The notes under the pieces: generated by a model
The model's input: only the letters and a program-made list of their open reading frames with translations
Database searches by the model: none
Told to the model about the DNA's origin: nothing
Shown: positions 56,782 through 57,405 of the stretch, piece after piece
How the letters are laid out: every line of letters begins with the position of its first letter
How positions within the stretch are numbered: position 1 is the first letter of the stretch
Program-made: the position numbers and the translations under genes
DNA from: Nocardiopsis suaedae
Lineage (GTDB): Bacteria > Actinomycetota > Actinomycetes > Streptosporangiales > Streptosporangiaceae
Direction: 5' to 3'
Length of the DNA stretch: 57,405 bases
Assembly: GCF_027706745.1 (NCBI RefSeq)
Contig: NZ_JAQFWP010000046.1
Coordinates: 1 to 57,405, forward strand

Positions 56782-57031
56782 GGGGCGATTCCCGGATGAT
56801 GCTCTTGTGCCTCTGCTGTGCCTCTGCGCGCGATCACGTCCCTGCAGGGCCGCTTCGGGGCTGTTGCGGTGGGGTGCGAGCGGTGGGGTGCGAGCGGTGG
56901 CCGTGGCTGCTGAGAGTTCCCCCAATCCAGCGGACGCCATCGGCGACGGGGGTCCTTCCTCGTGCTCCGGGTCCTAGCCGGTCGGCTGACCTGCGGGGTG
57001 CAATGGGAATGGCGGCGACGACGGAGGTAGG

Positions 57032-57300
57032 CGGCACCGCCTGCGACGCTGTCGGCCGCCCGGCGTGTGCGTGGTCGCCGTGATGGGCAACGACGGATCA
57101 GCTGGTCCCCCACTCCCGGGCTCCAGCCGGGTGGCGGGCCACCGGGGTGCGAGGAAGAGGGCGGCGACGGAGTGAGCGGTGCGGTTCCCCGGGCCTGCCT
57201 GCCGTCCGGCGGGCCCCTCGCGGTCCGGGCGGGTAGGCGGCTCGGCAGGTACCCCACTCCCGGGCCCCGGCCGAGCGGTGGGCCACCGCAGTGAAAGGTG
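57032..57300. repeat. Dispersed intergenic repeat, right-end copies
   Basis: Two diverged units. The second (57160-57300) shares GCGGTTCCCCGGGCCTGCCT, TGCCGTCCGGCGGG and TCGCGGTCCGGGCGGG with copies A and B at 1343-1613. Both units here end in CCCCACTCCCGGG and GGGCCACCG, where the left-hand copies have GCCCCGCTGACGG. Confidence 0.75.
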
Positions 57301-57330
57301 GATGGCAGCGACGACAACGGGCAGCTGCTC

Positions 57331-57405
57331 TACCTGCAGCCCTGTCGGCTGCCGGGTGTGTGCGTGGTCACCGGGGTCGGCGGCGACGGCGGAGCTGGTG
57401 CCCCG
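57331..57405. repeat. Dispersed repeat, partial copy cut by window edge
   Basis: CTCTACCTG, CCTGTCGGCTG, GTGTGCGTGGTC and GGCGGCGACGG follow one another as at 1294-1350, and the unit is truncated by the end of the window. Confidence 0.7.

Larger units (their letters stand above)
56782..57405. other. Non-coding right end with repeat copies
   Basis: No gene is supported. 56871-56905 holds a short tandem repeat (GGTGGGGTGCGAGC twice). From about 57030 the sequence belongs to the same repeat family as 1294-1613 and continues to the window edge. Confidence 0.7.

Noticed and set aside
1-57405. tRNA, rRNA, CRISPR arrays or prophage genes
   Set aside because: Scanning by eye found no T-loop/acceptor patterns, no regularly spaced short repeats with unique spacers, and no integrase, capsid or portal genes.

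Overview
The window is 57.4 kb of very GC-rich DNA (visibly above 70% G+C, with G or C at almost every third codon position). Actinobacterial markers are common: F420-type PPOX enzyme, mycoredoxin-like protein, DUF4916 Nudix protein, DUF1023 hydrolase, a DasR-type operator, leaderless promoters with TANNNT boxes 6-7 nt before the start codon, and a sugar importer with no dedicated ATPase. The source is most likely a chromosome of a Nocardiopsis-like (Streptosporangiales) actinomycete; the genus is inference. No rRNA, tRNA, CRISPR array, phage module or complete transposon was recognised.

Layout. 1-2983: a 32-bp perfect inverted repeat, an F420-type enzyme, a SUFU-domain protein, then 1.8 kb without a convincing gene but full of repeats. 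2984-13424: a cyclase-family hydrolase and a LacI-controlled carbohydrate locus (LacI, epimerase, DUF6807 protein and two Gfo/Idh/MocA dehydrogenases on the minus strand; two permeases and a binding lipoprotein on the plus strand) with four matching LacI-type operators. 13425-21915: esterase-like exported protein, small membrane proteins, a large pentapeptide-repeat membrane protein, a Tat-exported phospholipase C and a NadE-like protein whose synthetase P-loop is degenerate. 22457-27439: an AGCS amino-acid symporter and an extracytoplasmic thiol-redox cluster (CcdA, TlpA-like lipoprotein, mycoredoxin-like protein, flavin disulfide reductase). 27458-33792: methyltransferase, DUF2752, ArsR plus VOC, a TetR/DUF4166/START-like operon with two large operators, catalase and a Nudix-like protein.

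34021-39052: DUF1023 hydrolase, a chitin-type LPMO preceded by a near-consensus DasR site, a Crp/Fnr regulator, a nucleotide-cyclase-like protein with a Gly/Asn-rich C-terminal tag and its translationally coupled partner, and a stand-alone LigD-type polymerase. 39054-42927: small regulator/membrane pair, HAD hydrolase, DUF4333 lipoprotein, GAF-HTH regulator. 43225-45966: phosphonate-type cluster (HAD, TIGR03364-type FAD oxidoreductase, GntR/UTRA). 45988-49880: P-loop NTPase plus membrane-anchored type-1 periplasmic-binding protein. 50152-52460: PLP aminotransferase and Ddl-like ligase. 52526-56781: molybdenum hydroxylase (FeS-Mo fusion plus FAD subunit) with a divergent TetR and twin operators. 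56782-57405: non-coding, with copies of the repeat family seen at 1.3-1.6 kb.

The best candidates for undescribed biology are the Crp / cyclase-like / partner group, the NTPase plus anchored binding-protein pair, the NadE homologue that has lost its SGGIDS loop while keeping its glutaminase triad, and the dispersed structured repeats at both ends.
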